NCBI RefSeq assembly: GCF_000730165.1
Contig: NZ_CP022111.1
Location: 1,240,001 to 1,304,000, forward strand
Direction: 5' to 3'
DNA length: 64,000 nt
DNA from: Nitrospirillum viridazoti CBAmc
GTDB lineage: Bacteria > Pseudomonadota > Alphaproteobacteria > Azospirillales > Azospirillaceae
The stretch's first letter is position 1. Each line of letters begins with the position of its first letter. The position numbers and the translations under genes were made by a program. This document shows, piece after piece, positions 1 to 9,330 of this stretch. The notes beneath the pieces are model-generated. The model ran no database searches. It saw nothing but the letters and a program-made list of their open reading frames with translations, and was not told the origin of the DNA.

Positions 1-697
1 CGGCCAGGCCTGCCCCGAGGGCGCACAGGCGGGCCTGGACCTCGCGGCTGTTGCTGCGCGATACCACGGCGGCCTTGGGCAGCAGGCGGGTGGCCCAGCC
101 CACGTCGGGCATGCCGCCGAAGGCCGTGTCCATCAACACCAGCCGGCAACCGGCGCCATCGCCCGCCACCGGGGTCCACAGACCGGGCTTGGCATAGAGG
201 CCATAGGGGATGGTCACCAGCCGGCGGGCGATGACCTCCGGCTCGTCAAACGGCCGGATGCGCATGACCAAATCCGCCTCCCGCCGGGGCAGGCTGTAGA
301 GGCGCGGGTCGGTCAGCACTTCCACTACCACGGCCGGATGCATGCCGGCGAATTCCGCCAGCACGGGGGAGAGCATCGTCACCCCGAACCAGTCGGAGCA
401 GGAGACGCGCAACATGCCCTCCAGCCCGCCGACACTGCCGGCCAGATGGCGCTGCAGGGCCAGCGCCTCCTCCTCCATGCGCAGGGCCGGGCCCAGCATG
501 GCCTGTCCCTCATCGGTCAGGACGAAGCCGTCGCTGGTGCGCTGGAACAGGGCAGCGCCCACCGCCTCCTCCAGCGCGCGCAGGCGCCGGCCCATGGTCG
601 GCTGCGTCTGGCCCAGCTTGCGGGCGGCGGCGCCCAAGGTGCCTTCCCGCGCGATGGCCAGGAAGATGGGCAGGTCACTCCATTCCAGGACGCGCAT
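1..697 (-). CDS. LysR-family transcriptional regulator (3' end outside window)
   Basis: The visible 232 codons encode an N-terminal winged helix-turn-helix (starts MRVLEWSDLPIFLAIAREGT, with the typical LGAAARKLGQTQPTMGRRL recognition region at about residues 21-39) followed by the beginning of a LysR effector-binding domain. The gene runs off the left edge, so the C-terminus is not seen. It is transcribed away from the MDR oxidoreductase starting at 818, the usual arrangement for a LysR protein that controls its divergent neighbour from the shared 120-bp intergenic region. The inducer cannot be told from the sequence. Confidence 0.85.
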   Translation of the reverse strand, partial: MRVLEWSDLPIFLAIAREGTLGAAARKLGQTQPTMGRRLRALEEAVGAALFQRTSDGFVLTDEGQAMLGPALRMEEEALALQRHLAGSVGGLEGMLRVSCSDWFGVTMLSPVLAEFAGMHPAVVVEVLTDPRLYSLPRREADLVMRIRPFDEPEVIARRLVTIPYGLYAKPGLWTPVAGDGAGCRLVLMDTAFGGMPDVGWATRLLPKAAVVSRSNSREVQARLCALGAGLA

Positions 698-817
698 AAG
701 CTCACCCAAACAAAATCGCATGGTATTCGTACAGTTCTTAAGATTTCCATGCATTGTGGTTGGGCGCAAGGTTTGTGGGCGCCGATGAGGGCGCCCCTCG
801 AACCGGAGCAGAACACC

Positions 818-1810
818 ATGATCCCTACCATGAAGGCCGCGATCGTCGAGACGCAGAACGGCCCCTTCCGCATCACCGATATCGCCCGCCCCCAGCCGGC
901 CGCCGGCCAGGTGCTGGTCCGCATCCAGGCCAGCGGGGTCAATCCGCTGGACACCAAGATCCGTGCTGGCGCCGCCGCCCATGCCCGCCATCCCCTGCCG
1001 GCCATCCTGGGCCTGGACCTGGCCGGCGTGGTCGAGGCGGTGGACCCCGGCGTCACCACCTTCCGCCCGGGTGACGAGGTTTACGGCATGACCGGCGGCG
1101 TGGGCGGGCTCCAGGGCTCCCTCGCCCAGTACGCCGCGGTCGATGCCGACTTGCTGGCGCTGAAGCCCGCCAACCTGACGATGCGCGAGGCGGCCGCCCT
1201 GCCGCTGGTGGCCATCACGGCCTGGGAAGGGCTGATGGACCGCGCCAAGGTGCGGCCCCGACAGACCCTGCTGGTCCAGGGCGGCGCCGGCGGTGTTGGC
1301 CACATGGCGGTGCAGATCGGTCGCGCCCTGGGCGCCAAGGTCTATGCCACGGCCAGCGCCGAGGACGCCGGGTATGTGCGCGGCCTGGGCGCCACTCCCA
1401 TCGATTACGCGGCCGAAACGGTGGCGGATTACGTGGGCCGCCTGACGGGCGGCAAAGGCTTCGAACTGGTGTACGACACCAACGGCGGCGCGGTGCTGGA
1501 CGCGTCCTTCCAGGCGGTGGCCCGCTTCGGCCATGTGGTCAGCGCGCTGGGCTGGGGCAGCCATGCCCTGGCACCCCTATCCTTCAAGGGGGCGACCTAT
1601 TCCGGCGTCTTCACCCTGGCGCCGCTGCTGACCGGCGTGGACCGCGCCCACCATGGCGAAATCCTGGCGCAGGTCACCACCCTGGTCGAGGCCGGAAAAC
1701 TGCTGCCCCGCCTGGACCCGCGCACCTACACCCTGGACAGCGTTGCCGAGGCCCACACCGCCATCACCGACCGCAGCGCCAAGGGCAAGATCGTCGTCTC
1801 GATCGCCTGA
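818..1810 (+). CDS. MDR-family NADPH:quinone oxidoreductase / zinc-independent alcohol dehydrogenase-like protein
   Basis: A 330-residue medium-chain dehydrogenase/reductase. The N-terminal GroES-like fold contains GVNPLDTKIR and GLDLAGVVEAV; the Rossmann fold carries the nucleotide-binding stretch QGGAGGVGHMAVQIGRALGA. Catalytic-zinc cysteines are not evident, which places it with quinone oxidoreductases that reduce quinones or activated alkenes with NADPH. Start at 818 was chosen because GGAG lies 9 nt upstream; an internal ATG at 830 (MKAAIV) is the alternative. It is divergent from a LysR gene that probably regulates it. Substrate unknown. Confidence 0.85.
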   Translation: MIPTMKAAIVETQNGPFRITDIARPQPAAGQVLVRIQASGVNPLDTKIRAGAAAHARHPLPAILGLDLAGVVEAVDPGVTTFRPGDEVYGMTGGVGGLQGSLAQYAAVDADLLALKPANLTMREAAALPLVAITAWEGLMDRAKVRPRQTLLVQGGAGGVGHMAVQIGRALGAKVYATASAEDAGYVRGLGATPIDYAAETVADYVGRLTGGKGFELVYDTNGGAVLDASFQAVARFGHVVSALGWGSHALAPLSFKGATYSGVFTLAPLLTGVDRAHHGEILAQVTTLVEAGKLLPRLDPRTYTLDSVAEAHTAITDRSAKGKIVVSIA

Positions 1811-1844
1811 GACGGGCGGCTGAAAGGGGACGCCAGCCCCCCCT

Positions 1845-3509
1845 TCAGCGCCCATGCCCTTCATCAGCCAAATGCGGCGATAGCGATTCAGGAGTGTCGT
1901 GGGCCTCGCGCGACGGCGGGATGACGAAGAAGCCGTGGGTGCCGTCGCGGCGCAATTGCCCGACCAGGCCGTACTCCCAATCCAGATAGGCCTGCATCGC
2001 CTCCACCGCGTTATCGGTGCCCTCATAGGGCCGGCGGTACACATCGTCTGGGGCGGACAGATAGGCCCCCTCCCCGGCTTCCAGCTGCAGGCCGGCGGCC
2101 GTCCATGCGGCCGTGCCCCCGTCCAGCACCAGCGCCGGCCGGCCCGTCAACGCCTCGATGTCCGCTGCGGCGAAGCGGGCGGCGACGCCGTCGGGTGAAG
2201 TGACGACGACGGTGCCCTCGCGCGCCACCGCCGGCAGGTCCGCCGCCAGCCGGGCGCGGATGATGAACCGGGCGCCGGGAACGCGGCCCCGGCGATAGGC
2301 CGGGCTGGGCCCCACATCCAGCAGAGTGACGCCACCTTCGGCCAGCAGCCGCGCCAGATGGGCGGGCGGTATGGCCTCCACAGTCGGCACCGGCGGCAGG
2401 GTGGGCGCCCACGGCCCCGTGGCGGTCAGGGTGGACGTGGGAACGTCGTCCAGCACCAGCACCTCCCAGCCCATCTGGGCCAGCCAGGACGCGCTCATGT
2501 CCGCGCGCACCGACAGGGTGTCGAACAGCACGATGCGGGCGCCACGCACCGGGGCGGAATGGTCCGTCTCCTGCACCAGCTGGCCGCCCGGCGCGCCCCG
2601 GAAGCCCGGCAGATGCCCGGCCTGGTACTCGTCCGGCGTGCGGACGTCCAGGCGGTAGAGGGTACGCCCCGGCTCCTCCAGCGCTTCCAGCTGGGCATAA
2701 GGCAGGCGGCGCACACCGGCGCGATAGGCCACGGCGCGGGCGGCTGTCCGGGCCGCTTCCTGAGCCGCGCTGTCCACCGCGCCGAAGCGGCGTTCCTGCC
2801 CGTGCTCCAGGGTGAATCCGGCCAGGGTCCAGCCTATGGTGCCGTTGCGCAGGGCGTAGACGGGGTTGGGCACCCCGGCGTTGCGCAGCGACTGGGCGCC
2901 GATCAGGCTGCGGGTGCGGCCGGCGCAATTGACGATGATGGTGGTGCTGGGGTCGGGTGCCAGGGTGCGGGCACGCAGCACCAGCTCCGCCCCCGGCACG
3001 CTGGTGCCGGTGGGGATGCTCATGGTGCGGTATTCCTCGAACCGCCGGCTGTCTAGCACCACCACGTCCGCCTGCTCATCCAGCAGGCCTTTGACCTGGG
3101 GGGCGCTGAGAGAGGGCGTGTGCGCCTCCGTCTCCACCAGCTCACCAAAGGATTTGGACGGCACGTTGACGTCGCGGAAGATCTCATAGCCGGCGGCGCG
3201 CCAGCCTTCCAGGCCACCGGCCAGCAAGCGGACATTGGTGTAACCCAAGGCCACCAGCGTGACCGCCGCCCGCTCCGCCAAACCTTCACCCGCGTCGTAC
3301 AGCACGATGGCGGTGTCGCGCCGGGGCACGCGGTCCAGCACCTCCAGCTCCAGGCGCGACAGGGGCAGGTTGGCGGCGAACAGCGGATGGGCCTGAGCGT
3401 AGGGATCCTCCTCCCGCACGTCCAGCAGGGCCAGTTCGCGCCGGGCGATCAGGTGGAGGCGGACGTCCGCGGGGGAGACGGTGGCGGCTGCGGAGGGGGC
3501 GAAGGACAT
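1845..3509 (-). CDS. Four-domain rhodanese (sulfurtransferase) protein
   Basis: A 554-residue protein made of four tandem rhodanese-like domains (roughly 10-115, 130-240, 265-375 and 390-490). Only domain 2 keeps a catalytic cysteine, Cys195 in the loop NCAGRTRS; the equivalent loops of the others read YDAGEGLAER, FDTLSVRADM and TSPDGVAARF, so they are probably structural or substrate-docking. Rhodaneses move sulfane sulfur to thiol or cyanide acceptors. The start codon overlaps the stop of the upstream thiol dioxygenase (TGATG), so the two are translationally coupled and probably form one thiol-oxidation/sulfane-sulfur pathway. No signal peptide is seen; cytoplasmic. Confidence 0.9.
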   Translation of the reverse strand: MSFAPSAAATVSPADVRLHLIARRELALLDVREEDPYAQAHPLFAANLPLSRLELEVLDRVPRRDTAIVLYDAGEGLAERAAVTLVALGYTNVRLLAGGLEGWRAAGYEIFRDVNVPSKSFGELVETEAHTPSLSAPQVKGLLDEQADVVVLDSRRFEEYRTMSIPTGTSVPGAELVLRARTLAPDPSTTIIVNCAGRTRSLIGAQSLRNAGVPNPVYALRNGTIGWTLAGFTLEHGQERRFGAVDSAAQEAARTAARAVAYRAGVRRLPYAQLEALEEPGRTLYRLDVRTPDEYQAGHLPGFRGAPGGQLVQETDHSAPVRGARIVLFDTLSVRADMSASWLAQMGWEVLVLDDVPTSTLTATGPWAPTLPPVPTVEAIPPAHLARLLAEGGVTLLDVGPSPAYRRGRVPGARFIIRARLAADLPAVAREGTVVVTSPDGVAARFAAADIEALTGRPALVLDGGTAAWTAAGLQLEAGEGAYLSAPDDVYRRPYEGTDNAVEAMQAYLDWEYGLVGQLRRDGTHGFFVIPPSREAHDTPESLSPHLADEGHGR

Positions 3510-4132
3510 CAGGCGTGCTCCAGGGCCGGCGTGCGGCTGACGGCGAAGGCGGGGGTGGCGCCGGCGTTGCTGTAGCCGGAGATGAAGGGCTTACGCGGTC
3601 CCTCCGCCGGGTAGACCCAGCGCCGCACCTGGCCGATATCGGCGCCATAGACGTGGATGCTGACGGAGGTGCGGTCCAGGTGGGCGTTGGTGACGCGGTG
3701 GATGTCGCCCGCCTGCGGCGACAGCGTTTCCACCTCCCCCGTCTCCAAGCGCTGTTTGGGGCCGATGGCCACCAGCTCATCGCGCGACCCCACGACGAAG
3801 CGCTGGGAATACTCAGCCCCCCGCAGGACGCCCACCAGGCCCCAGACGGTATGGTCATGCACCGGCGTCTCCTGCCCCGGCCCCCAGACGAAGCTGACGA
3901 TTGAATAGCGCCCATCGGGATCGGCATAGAGCAGAAACTGACGATAGCGCACCGGGTCAGGCTCGGCATACGCGGCCGGCAGCCAGTCGTCCTGGGCCAC
4001 CAGGTCCGCCAGCGCGTCCCGCGCCTGGTCCAGCAGCGCGCCCTCGGGCAGACGCTGGTCCACCAGGGTGTCCAGCCGGCCGATGAAGGCGCGCAGCCGC
4101 GCCGGCGCCTCGGGGTTGGTGGTCTCGCTCAT
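3509..4132 (-). CDS. Thiol dioxygenase (cysteine / 3-mercaptopropionate dioxygenase family)
   Basis: A 207-residue cupin. The iron ligands are visible as His92 and His94 (PVHDHTVWG) and His145 (GDIHRV), with the conserved SIHVYG (His160, Tyr162) beyond. Thiol dioxygenases use O2 to turn a thiol into a sulfinate. At the carboxylate-binding position (RYRQFLLY) there is Gln65 where animal and Bacillus cysteine dioxygenases have Arg, which is the pattern of the Gln-type enzymes that prefer 3-mercaptopropionate; this substrate assignment is inference. First gene of a two-gene operon with the tetra-rhodanese, overlapping it by one base. Confidence 0.85.
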   Translation of the reverse strand: MSETTNPEAPARLRAFIGRLDTLVDQRLPEGALLDQARDALADLVAQDDWLPAAYAEPDPVRYRQFLLYADPDGRYSIVSFVWGPGQETPVHDHTVWGLVGVLRGAEYSQRFVVGSRDELVAIGPKQRLETGEVETLSPQAGDIHRVTNAHLDRTSVSIHVYGADIGQVRRWVYPAEGPRKPFISGYSNAGATPAFAVSRTPALEHA

Positions 4133-4270
4133 CTCGTCCTCCGCCTGGTGACATCAATGGGTGGGTGGACAGCAACCCTAGGGGCTGGACCAGGGCCGGG
4201 GAAATCGAGTTTTCCTGAAGGTGGGCTTGAGGCCCGGTGGTCAGGCGAGAGCCCCTTCATCTCGAGACGG

Positions 4271-4669
4271 CTACTTTACCCAGTCTTCAATCGCCAAGTT
4301 CGGAACCTGTCGGAAAGCCCGATCGTTTGTCACCAGCACTGCATCAACCGCCCGCGCGTGGGCGGCAATGAGCATGTCCAACGGGGCCAGTGATCGGCCA
4401 GATCCAGCCATGTGCGACCGTAAGGCACCATAGACTTCCGCCACACGGCTATCCCAGGGCAAGACATCCACCCTTAACAGCAACTCCCGGACCGCCGCGC
4501 TAAGGCGCACAGCCTCGGGTCGGCGGGCAAGACCGAACAACAGCTCACCCTCCGTGATGGCGGAGACGGCCAAAGCCGACATGGGCATGGTCGTGACACG
4601 CTGCGATACGCCAGGGTGGCGGCGAACCAGATGGCTAACCGTATTGGTGTCCAACAGATAACGGGTCAT
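4271..4669 (-). CDS. vapC: VapC-type PIN-domain ribonuclease toxin
   Basis: A 132-residue PIN domain. The acidic residues that bind the catalytic metal are Asp7 ([11 protein letters not shown]), Glu40/Glu42 ([10 protein letters not shown]), Asp98 ([11 protein letters not shown]) and Asp116 (VTNDRAF). VapC toxins cleave tRNA or rRNA when the antitoxin is degraded. Start at 4669 is chosen because its ATG overlaps the stop of the antitoxin gene (ATGA); an ATG three codons earlier at 4678 lies inside vapB. Confidence 0.9.
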   Translation of the reverse strand: MTRYLLDTNTVSHLVRRHPGVSQRVTTMPMSALAVSAITEGELLFGLARRPEAVRLSAAVRELLLRVDVLPWDSRVAEVYGALRSHMAGSGRSLAPLDMLIAAHARAVDAVLVTNDRAFRQVPNLAIEDWVK

Positions 4670-4926
4670 TCTTCCCATCCGGCGAACGGATCACGCTCGT
4701 GGGAACCCTGGTCCCGCTCCTCCTGGCTCAGGAAATCCGCGGGAACATCCACTCCCTCAAGGGCAGCGAAGAAGCCCGACCAGTCCGTCGGCTTACGGGA
4801 AAGGATGACGTCTCCTGTTTCCGGATCCTTGCGGATGTAAACTTCCTTGGCGTCGAAACGATAGGCCGCCGGCAGGCGCACCGCTTGGCTGCGGCCGTTG
4901 ATGAAAAGCTTGGCGACATCACTCAT
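4666..4926 (-). CDS. vapB: VapB-type antitoxin (AbrB/SpoVT fold)
   Basis: An 86-residue protein beginning [20 protein letters not shown], the N-terminal swapped-hairpin DNA-binding fold of VapB antitoxins ([10 protein letters not shown] is the family signature). The C-terminal half, rich in acidic and aromatic residues and ending FAGWEE, would wrap the toxin. GGAGG sits 6 nt before the start. It precedes vapC with a 4-base overlap, and the pair is expected to repress its own promoter in the short region 4927-4993, where TATACCATGATAC-like sequence is a possible operator. Confidence 0.88.
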   Translation of the reverse strand: MSDVAKLFINGRSQAVRLPAAYRFDAKEVYIRKDPETGDVILSRKPTDWSGFFAALEGVDVPADFLSQEERDQGSHERDPFAGWEE

Positions 4927-4993
4927 GGCATGCCTCCGACGGGAGTCTATACCATGATACATACCACACAACGATGCTCCCAAGAAGGCTGCC

Positions 4994-7228
4994 TCACAGC
5001 TTATACCCCACCTTGAAGAACACGGTACGCGGCGGGCTTTCAACGTAGTACCAGACCGTGCCGGCGGCGGAGGCGGAGTAGCTGCCGCCCTGGGGCAGGC
5101 GGCGGTCGGCCAGGTTGCGCACGGTGGCGGAGAAGGTCCAGCGTTCGTCCTCCGTCGTGTATTTGGCGAACAGGTTGACGTTCCACTGCGCGGGGATGGC
5201 CACCTGCCAGGAATTGGCGACGTCGGCGTAGGACAGCGTCTGGTACTGGGCGTCCACACCCACCTGCGCCTGGCCCGGCACCGCCAGCGGCAGGGTATAG
5301 GTGGGGGCCGTGCGGAAGGTCCAGCGCGGGGCGTAAGGCAAGCGGTTGCCGGTGGCGCTGGTACCGATGCCGGCGTAGTTCGGGAACTGGTCGTACAGCG
5401 CCAGGGTGTAGCTGGCAGAATTGTCCCAGCGCAGCCCGTCGAAGGGCTGGAAGGTGGTTTCCAGCTCAAAGCCCTCGGTATGGGCGGAGGCCGCGTTCAG
5501 ACGGCGGGAGCGCAAGGTGGCCGGGTCCGTCGCCGTCGCCTGCAGGTTGGTGTAATCGTTGTAGTAGAGCGCGAGGTTCACCAACACCCGCCGTTCCCAC
5601 CACTGGCTTTTCACACCCACCTCATAGGTCTCGACCTTTTCCGGCTGATAGGGCAGCTGGGCGTTGATCAGGGCGCTGGCGCGATTGTCGAAGCCGCCGG
5701 CCTTAAAGCCCTTGGAATAACTGGCATAGGTCAGCACGTCCGGCGTCCATTGGTAGGACACGCCGAACTTGGGCGTCAGCGAGTACCAGGTCGCGTCCGA
5801 CTTGGCCTGGAAGGCGCCGGCCTTGTTGGTGGCCGTGGCCGGCACGATGGGGTTGCCGGCGGCATCGGTGATGCGCGTGCCGTCCGGCGTGTCGTCAAAC
5901 TGCCGATAGGTGAAGTCGCGGCTTTCGATGGTGTAGCGCAGGCCTACCGTGCCGGTCAGCTTGTCGGTGACATGGTAGTCACCCTGGCCGTAGGCTGCGT
6001 AGCTGTCAGTCTTGGTGTTGCCCACCTGGTCCTGCGGCGGGTTGGCCAGGCTGGGATAGCTGAAACCGTTGCGGTCGCTGGAGAAATTTTCGTGCAGGTA
6101 GAACAGGCCGCTGGTGAAGTCCAGCGGACCCCAACTGCCGTTGGCCTGGAATTCCTGCGTCAGCTCATTCTCGTAATAGCGGATGTAGTTCACCTGCTTC
6201 ACCGCCGCCTCACCGTCGTTGTCGTAGGCGACGGGCGCCTGGCCGAACAGGCGGTAGGCGGTCACGGACTTCAGGGTCAGCTTGTCGCCCAGCGCCTGGG
6301 TGATGCGTAGGGCCGCCCCGCCGGAGTTGGAGTTGTTCTGCGGCTGCGGTTCCGCGAACGACAGCGACGGGTCGAAGCCACCGCCCGGCTGGTTCCTGGG
6401 CGTGTAATAGGCGGTGGTGGAGCGGTCGCGCTTGGCATCCAGGGTCAGTTGGATGTCCAGGTCGTCCGTGGCCTGCAGCTTCAGCTTGGCGCGGGCGCTG
6501 TCCACGTTCAGGTCGTTCACGTCCTTGCTGATGGTGGGGTCGCGGGTATAGCCGTCGTGCTGCTCATGCCCGTAGGCCAGGCTGGCGTACAGCTTGTTGG
6601 CGATCAGAGGGCCGGAGACGTAGCCGTGCGTCTCGAACGCGCCCCAGGTGCCGACCCCGGCGTCCACCGACAGCCGCACCTCGTCATTCGGGTCGCGGGT
6701 GATGTAGCGGATGGCGCCGGCGCTGGTGTTGCGGCCGTAGAGCGTGCCCTGCGGCCCGCGCAAGACCTCCACCCGCTCCAGCTCTGCCAGCAGGGGCGAA
6801 GCGGCGATGGAGCGCGGGATGTAGACGTCGTCCACATACTGGGCGATGGCGGGGTCGAAGATGGGGTCGGTCTCACCGATCCCGCGCAGGAAGAACAGCT
6901 GCGTCGTGGGTGTGATGCCGCCGCGCGGCACCGTCAGGCCGGGCACCAGGCCCGCCAGGTCGCGCACCGTGCTGATGTGCTGGTCGGCGATGGCATCGCC
7001 GGTGTAGGCCGACAGCGCAATGGGCGTTTCCTGCAACCGGGTCTGGCGCTTTTCCGCCGTGACCACGATGTCGGCGATGCCGCCGCCGCTGGCGTCCAGG
7101 TCCGGCGCCACCTCGGCCACCGGCGCCGGGACCGTCTGAGCTGACGCGGATGCCGTCAGCGCGCACAGGGCAGTCCCCAGCAGCAACGAGGAAACGGCAA
7201 CGGGGGAAAACGAGGCCCGGCGAACCAT
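4994..7228 (-). CDS. TonB-dependent outer-membrane receptor
   Basis: A 744-residue receptor with a signal peptide (about residues 1-31, ending ASASAQ), a TonB-box-like [12 protein letters not shown], a plug domain ([50 protein letters not shown]) and a 22-strand barrel ending in VFFKVGYKL. The [16 protein letters not shown] signature is typical of the sphingomonad/Rhodospirillales receptor subfamily; substrates in that group range from siderophores to plant aromatics and sulfate esters, so the ligand here is unknown. A 13-bp-arm hairpin (7241-7272) lies directly upstream of the RBS GGAG. Confidence 0.92.
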   Translation of the reverse strand: MVRRASFSPVAVSSLLLGTALCALTASASAQTVPAPVAEVAPDLDASGGGIADIVVTAEKRQTRLQETPIALSAYTGDAIADQHISTVRDLAGLVPGLTVPRGGITPTTQLFFLRGIGETDPIFDPAIAQYVDDVYIPRSIAASPLLAELERVEVLRGPQGTLYGRNTSAGAIRYITRDPNDEVRLSVDAGVGTWGAFETHGYVSGPLIANKLYASLAYGHEQHDGYTRDPTISKDVNDLNVDSARAKLKLQATDDLDIQLTLDAKRDRSTTAYYTPRNQPGGGFDPSLSFAEPQPQNNSNSGGAALRITQALGDKLTLKSVTAYRLFGQAPVAYDNDGEAAVKQVNYIRYYENELTQEFQANGSWGPLDFTSGLFYLHENFSSDRNGFSYPSLANPPQDQVGNTKTDSYAAYGQGDYHVTDKLTGTVGLRYTIESRDFTYRQFDDTPDGTRITDAAGNPIVPATATNKAGAFQAKSDATWYSLTPKFGVSYQWTPDVLTYASYSKGFKAGGFDNRASALINAQLPYQPEKVETYEVGVKSQWWERRVLVNLALYYNDYTNLQATATDPATLRSRRLNAASAHTEGFELETTFQPFDGLRWDNSASYTLALYDQFPNYAGIGTSATGNRLPYAPRWTFRTAPTYTLPLAVPGQAQVGVDAQYQTLSYADVANSWQVAIPAQWNVNLFAKYTTEDERWTFSATVRNLADRRLPQGGSYSASAAGTVWYYVESPPRTVFFKVGYKL

Positions 7229-7240
7229 GGAAGAGTGCTC

Positions 7241-7272
7241 CGCGAAACGAATGGGGAAGCATTCGTTTCGCG
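7241..7272 (-). promoter_or_regulatory. Perfect inverted repeat in the leader of the TonB receptor gene
   Basis: CGCGAAACGAATG at 7241-7253 and its exact complement at 7260-7272 are separated by 6 nt. It ends 12 nt before the receptor start codon and abuts the GGAG ribosome-binding site, so it could be an operator or an mRNA hairpin that limits translation. No T-run follows, so it is not a simple terminator. The core CGCGAAACG also occurs in the repeat block at 9833-9875. Confidence 0.6.
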
Positions 7273-7419
7273 TATTTCACAGTTCCATAAAAACGAGATT
7301 TGCTTATGTGATTAGTGATTGGCCGTCAAATGACTGTGAATTTTGGCAATAGCACACTTATTGAGCATTGGACTGGGTCTTGCCGACTATGCGGCCGCCC
7401 CCTTGGAGCCGGATGGGCC

Positions 7420-7806
7420 CTATCGCCCGAGCCACCTTACCGCCGCCGCGTCGGTGTCATCTGGCCGCGTGTTGAAGGCGATACGGGAGTGTGGGGCCAC
7501 GCGGTGGATGGTGTTCAGGACGGTTTCCAGCAGGATGAGGTTGGCCGGCGGGTTGCGGATGCCGGCACCGATCACCACCACGTCATAGGTCGCGCGGGAC
7601 AAGGCGGCGGCAACTTCCGTCTCGGCCACGGCGGGGGCGGGCTGAACATACAGGTTGTCGCAACTGTAGCCCTGGCCCTCCAGCGACTGCTTGGACGCGG
7701 TCACGCCCGCGCGAACCTTGTCAGCCGTCATGCCCGGGATGATCCCCGGTGCCGTGAAGTCCACGGTGTCGGGATCCTGGCCGACGATCAGGATACGATG
7801 AGTCAT
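7420..7806 (-). CDS. Conserved hypothetical protein with Rossmann-like fold
   Basis: A 128-residue protein starting MTHRILIVGQDPDTVDF, with a second strand-loop TYDVVVIGAGIRNPP and FNTRPDDTDAAAVRWLG at the end. The alternating strands and glycine-rich turns suggest a small alpha/beta (Rossmann or flavodoxin-like) domain, but no family is recognised with confidence. Start chosen because GGGGAG precedes it by about 8 nt; a longer reading to 7887 has no RBS. It lies between the TonB receptor and the ECF sigma gene on the same strand but with gaps of over 100 bp on both sides, so it is probably separately transcribed. Confidence 0.6.
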   Translation of the reverse strand: MTHRILIVGQDPDTVDFTAPGIIPGMTADKVRAGVTASKQSLEGQGYSCDNLYVQPAPAVAETEVAAALSRATYDVVVIGAGIRNPPANLILLETVLNTIHRVAPHSRIAFNTRPDDTDAAAVRWLGR

Positions 7807-7923
7807 GGCGCAAAACTCCCCTAGATTTGCGACGGGAGGATGCAATGAAAGCGACCACGACGCAAGCGCAGGGCAGGTCAAATGCAAACCTTCACAGTTC
7901 CCACCATGCCGCGGCTTCGCCCT

Positions 7924-8811
7924 TTAAGGGGTCGCGCCGGCCAGCCCCAGCGCCTGCGCGATCCGGACCAGCTTGTCGGGATTGCGGGTGATGTAGATGG
8001 CGGTGATGCGGCCGTCCTCAATCTCGAAGGCGGTGGTCTGCAGCATCGTGCCCCGCTCCACACTGACATAGCCCGGCAGGCCGTCAATGCGCATGGGCCG
8101 GATGAAGGCGGTCGACTGGAACTCCCCCTTGGCGTGCAGGCTGGCGAACAGGCGAACCATACGCTCCACCCCCACGATGGGGTTGCGGAAGGCGTGCACC
8201 TTGCCGCCGCCGTCGGCCCGCAGCACCACGTCCTGCGCCAGCAGGCCCCGCAGGGTGTCCACGTCACCCAGATGGGATGCGGCATAGAAGGCCTGGGCGA
8301 TGCGCTCCCCCTCCTCCGGCGCCACGGGATAGCGGGGGCGCGCCTCCTGCACATGGCGGCGGGCGCGCACGGCCAGCTGGCGCACGGCAGCGGCATCGCG
8401 GTGCAGGGTGCCCGCCACCTCGTCCAATGCCACGCCGAACACGTCATGCAGCAGGAAGGCCGCCCGTTCCAGGGGCGACAGCCGCTCCAGCGCCATCATC
8501 AGCGTCAGGGTCAGGTCATCCTCCTCCGCTTCCTCATCACTGCCGGCCAGAGGCTCCGGCAGCCAGGCGCCGACATACGTCTCCCGCCGCACCCGGGCCG
8601 ACTTCAGCGTGTCCAGGCACAGGCGGGTGACGATGCGCGACAGGAAGGCGGCGGGGACGTCCACCATGGCGTGGTCTGCCTGCCGCCAGCGCAGGTAGGC
8701 GTCCTGCACCACGTCCTCGGCTTCCGCCAAGGAGCCCAGCATGCGGTAGGCCAGACGCACCAGCCGGGGCCGATGCGTCTGAAAGATCGCGGTGGCGTCC
8801 CCTGCGTTCAT
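7924..8811 (-). CDS. ECF41-type RNA polymerase sigma factor with SnoaL-like C-terminal domain
   Basis: A 295-residue extracytoplasmic-function sigma factor. Sigma region 2 (LVRLAYRMLGSLAEAEDVVQDAYLRW) and region 4 (LSPLERAAFLLHDVFGVALDEVAGTL) are followed by a SnoaL/NTF2-like extension of about 120 residues. Three landmarks of group ECF41 are present: WLPEP in the linker between regions 2 and 4, DGGGK in the extension, and NPDKL near the C-terminus. In this group the extension replaces a separate anti-sigma factor. The gene overlaps the stop of the upstream AhpD/CMD gene by one base (TGATG), the standard ECF41 neighbourhood, and the pair is probably self-activated from 9331-9358. Confidence 0.93.
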   Translation of the reverse strand: MNAGDATAIFQTHRPRLVRLAYRMLGSLAEAEDVVQDAYLRWRQADHAMVDVPAAFLSRIVTRLCLDTLKSARVRRETYVGAWLPEPLAGSDEEAEEDDLTLTLMMALERLSPLERAAFLLHDVFGVALDEVAGTLHRDAAAVRQLAVRARRHVQEARPRYPVAPEEGERIAQAFYAASHLGDVDTLRGLLAQDVVLRADGGGKVHAFRNPIVGVERMVRLFASLHAKGEFQSTAFIRPMRIDGLPGYVSVERGTMLQTTAFEIEDGRITAIYITRNPDKLVRIAQALGLAGATP

Positions 8812-9290
8812 CAGGCGGCCGCCCCCTGGATGTGGGCCACCGGCGGATGGGCGGCGCGGAAGCCTACCTGCAGGCGGTTCCACAGGTTGATGATGCCGAT
8901 GGCCAGCGACAGCTGCACCTGCTCCGCCTCGGTGAAGTTGGCCTGCACCAGGGCGTAATCCTCGTCCGGCGCGCCGGTGTCGGCCACGCGGGTCAACGCC
9001 TCCGTCCAGGCCAGCGCCGCGCGCTCACGATCGGTGTACAGGGAGGAATCCCGCCAGGCGTTCAGCAGATGCAGGCGCATCTCCGTCTCCCCCATCTTGC
9101 GGGCGTCGGTGACGTGCATGTGCAGGCAGAAGGCGCAGCCATTGATCTGCGATGCCCGGATCTTCACCAGTTCCAGCAGCGCCGGCTCCAGCCCGCTGGC
9201 CTTGAGGGCGTTGCTGGCCGCCAGCAGGCCCTTGATGGTCTCGGGCGCCAGCTTGAACGCGTCATTGAGGCGGGGGATATGGGTGCTCAT
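8811..9290 (-). CDS. Carboxymuconolactone decarboxylase / AhpD-family protein
   Basis: A 159-residue all-helical AhpD-fold protein with the redox motif GCAFCLHMH (Cys52, Cys55, His59), the pattern of alkylhydroperoxidase-like enzymes. It is cotranscribed with the ECF41 sigma factor; proteins of this family are the commonest ECF41 partners and likely targets, presumably in oxidative or electrophile stress. Start at 9290 has GGAG 6 nt upstream; ATGs upstream of 9331 would be ahead of the predicted transcription start and are rejected. Confidence 0.88.
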   Translation of the reverse strand: MSTHIPRLNDAFKLAPETIKGLLAASNALKASGLEPALLELVKIRASQINGCAFCLHMHVTDARKMGETEMRLHLLNAWRDSSLYTDRERAALAWTEALTRVADTGAPDEDYALVQANFTEAEQVQLSLAIGIINLWNRLQVGFRAAHPPVAHIQGAAA

Positions 9291-9330
9291 CGTCATCTCC
9301 ATCAGATCATGCGTCATCGCATGACCCAAA

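Noticed and set aside
338-817. N-terminal extension of the MDR gene starting at 338
   Set aside because: It overlaps the divergent LysR gene, has shadow-frame composition, and a good RBS and start exist at 818.
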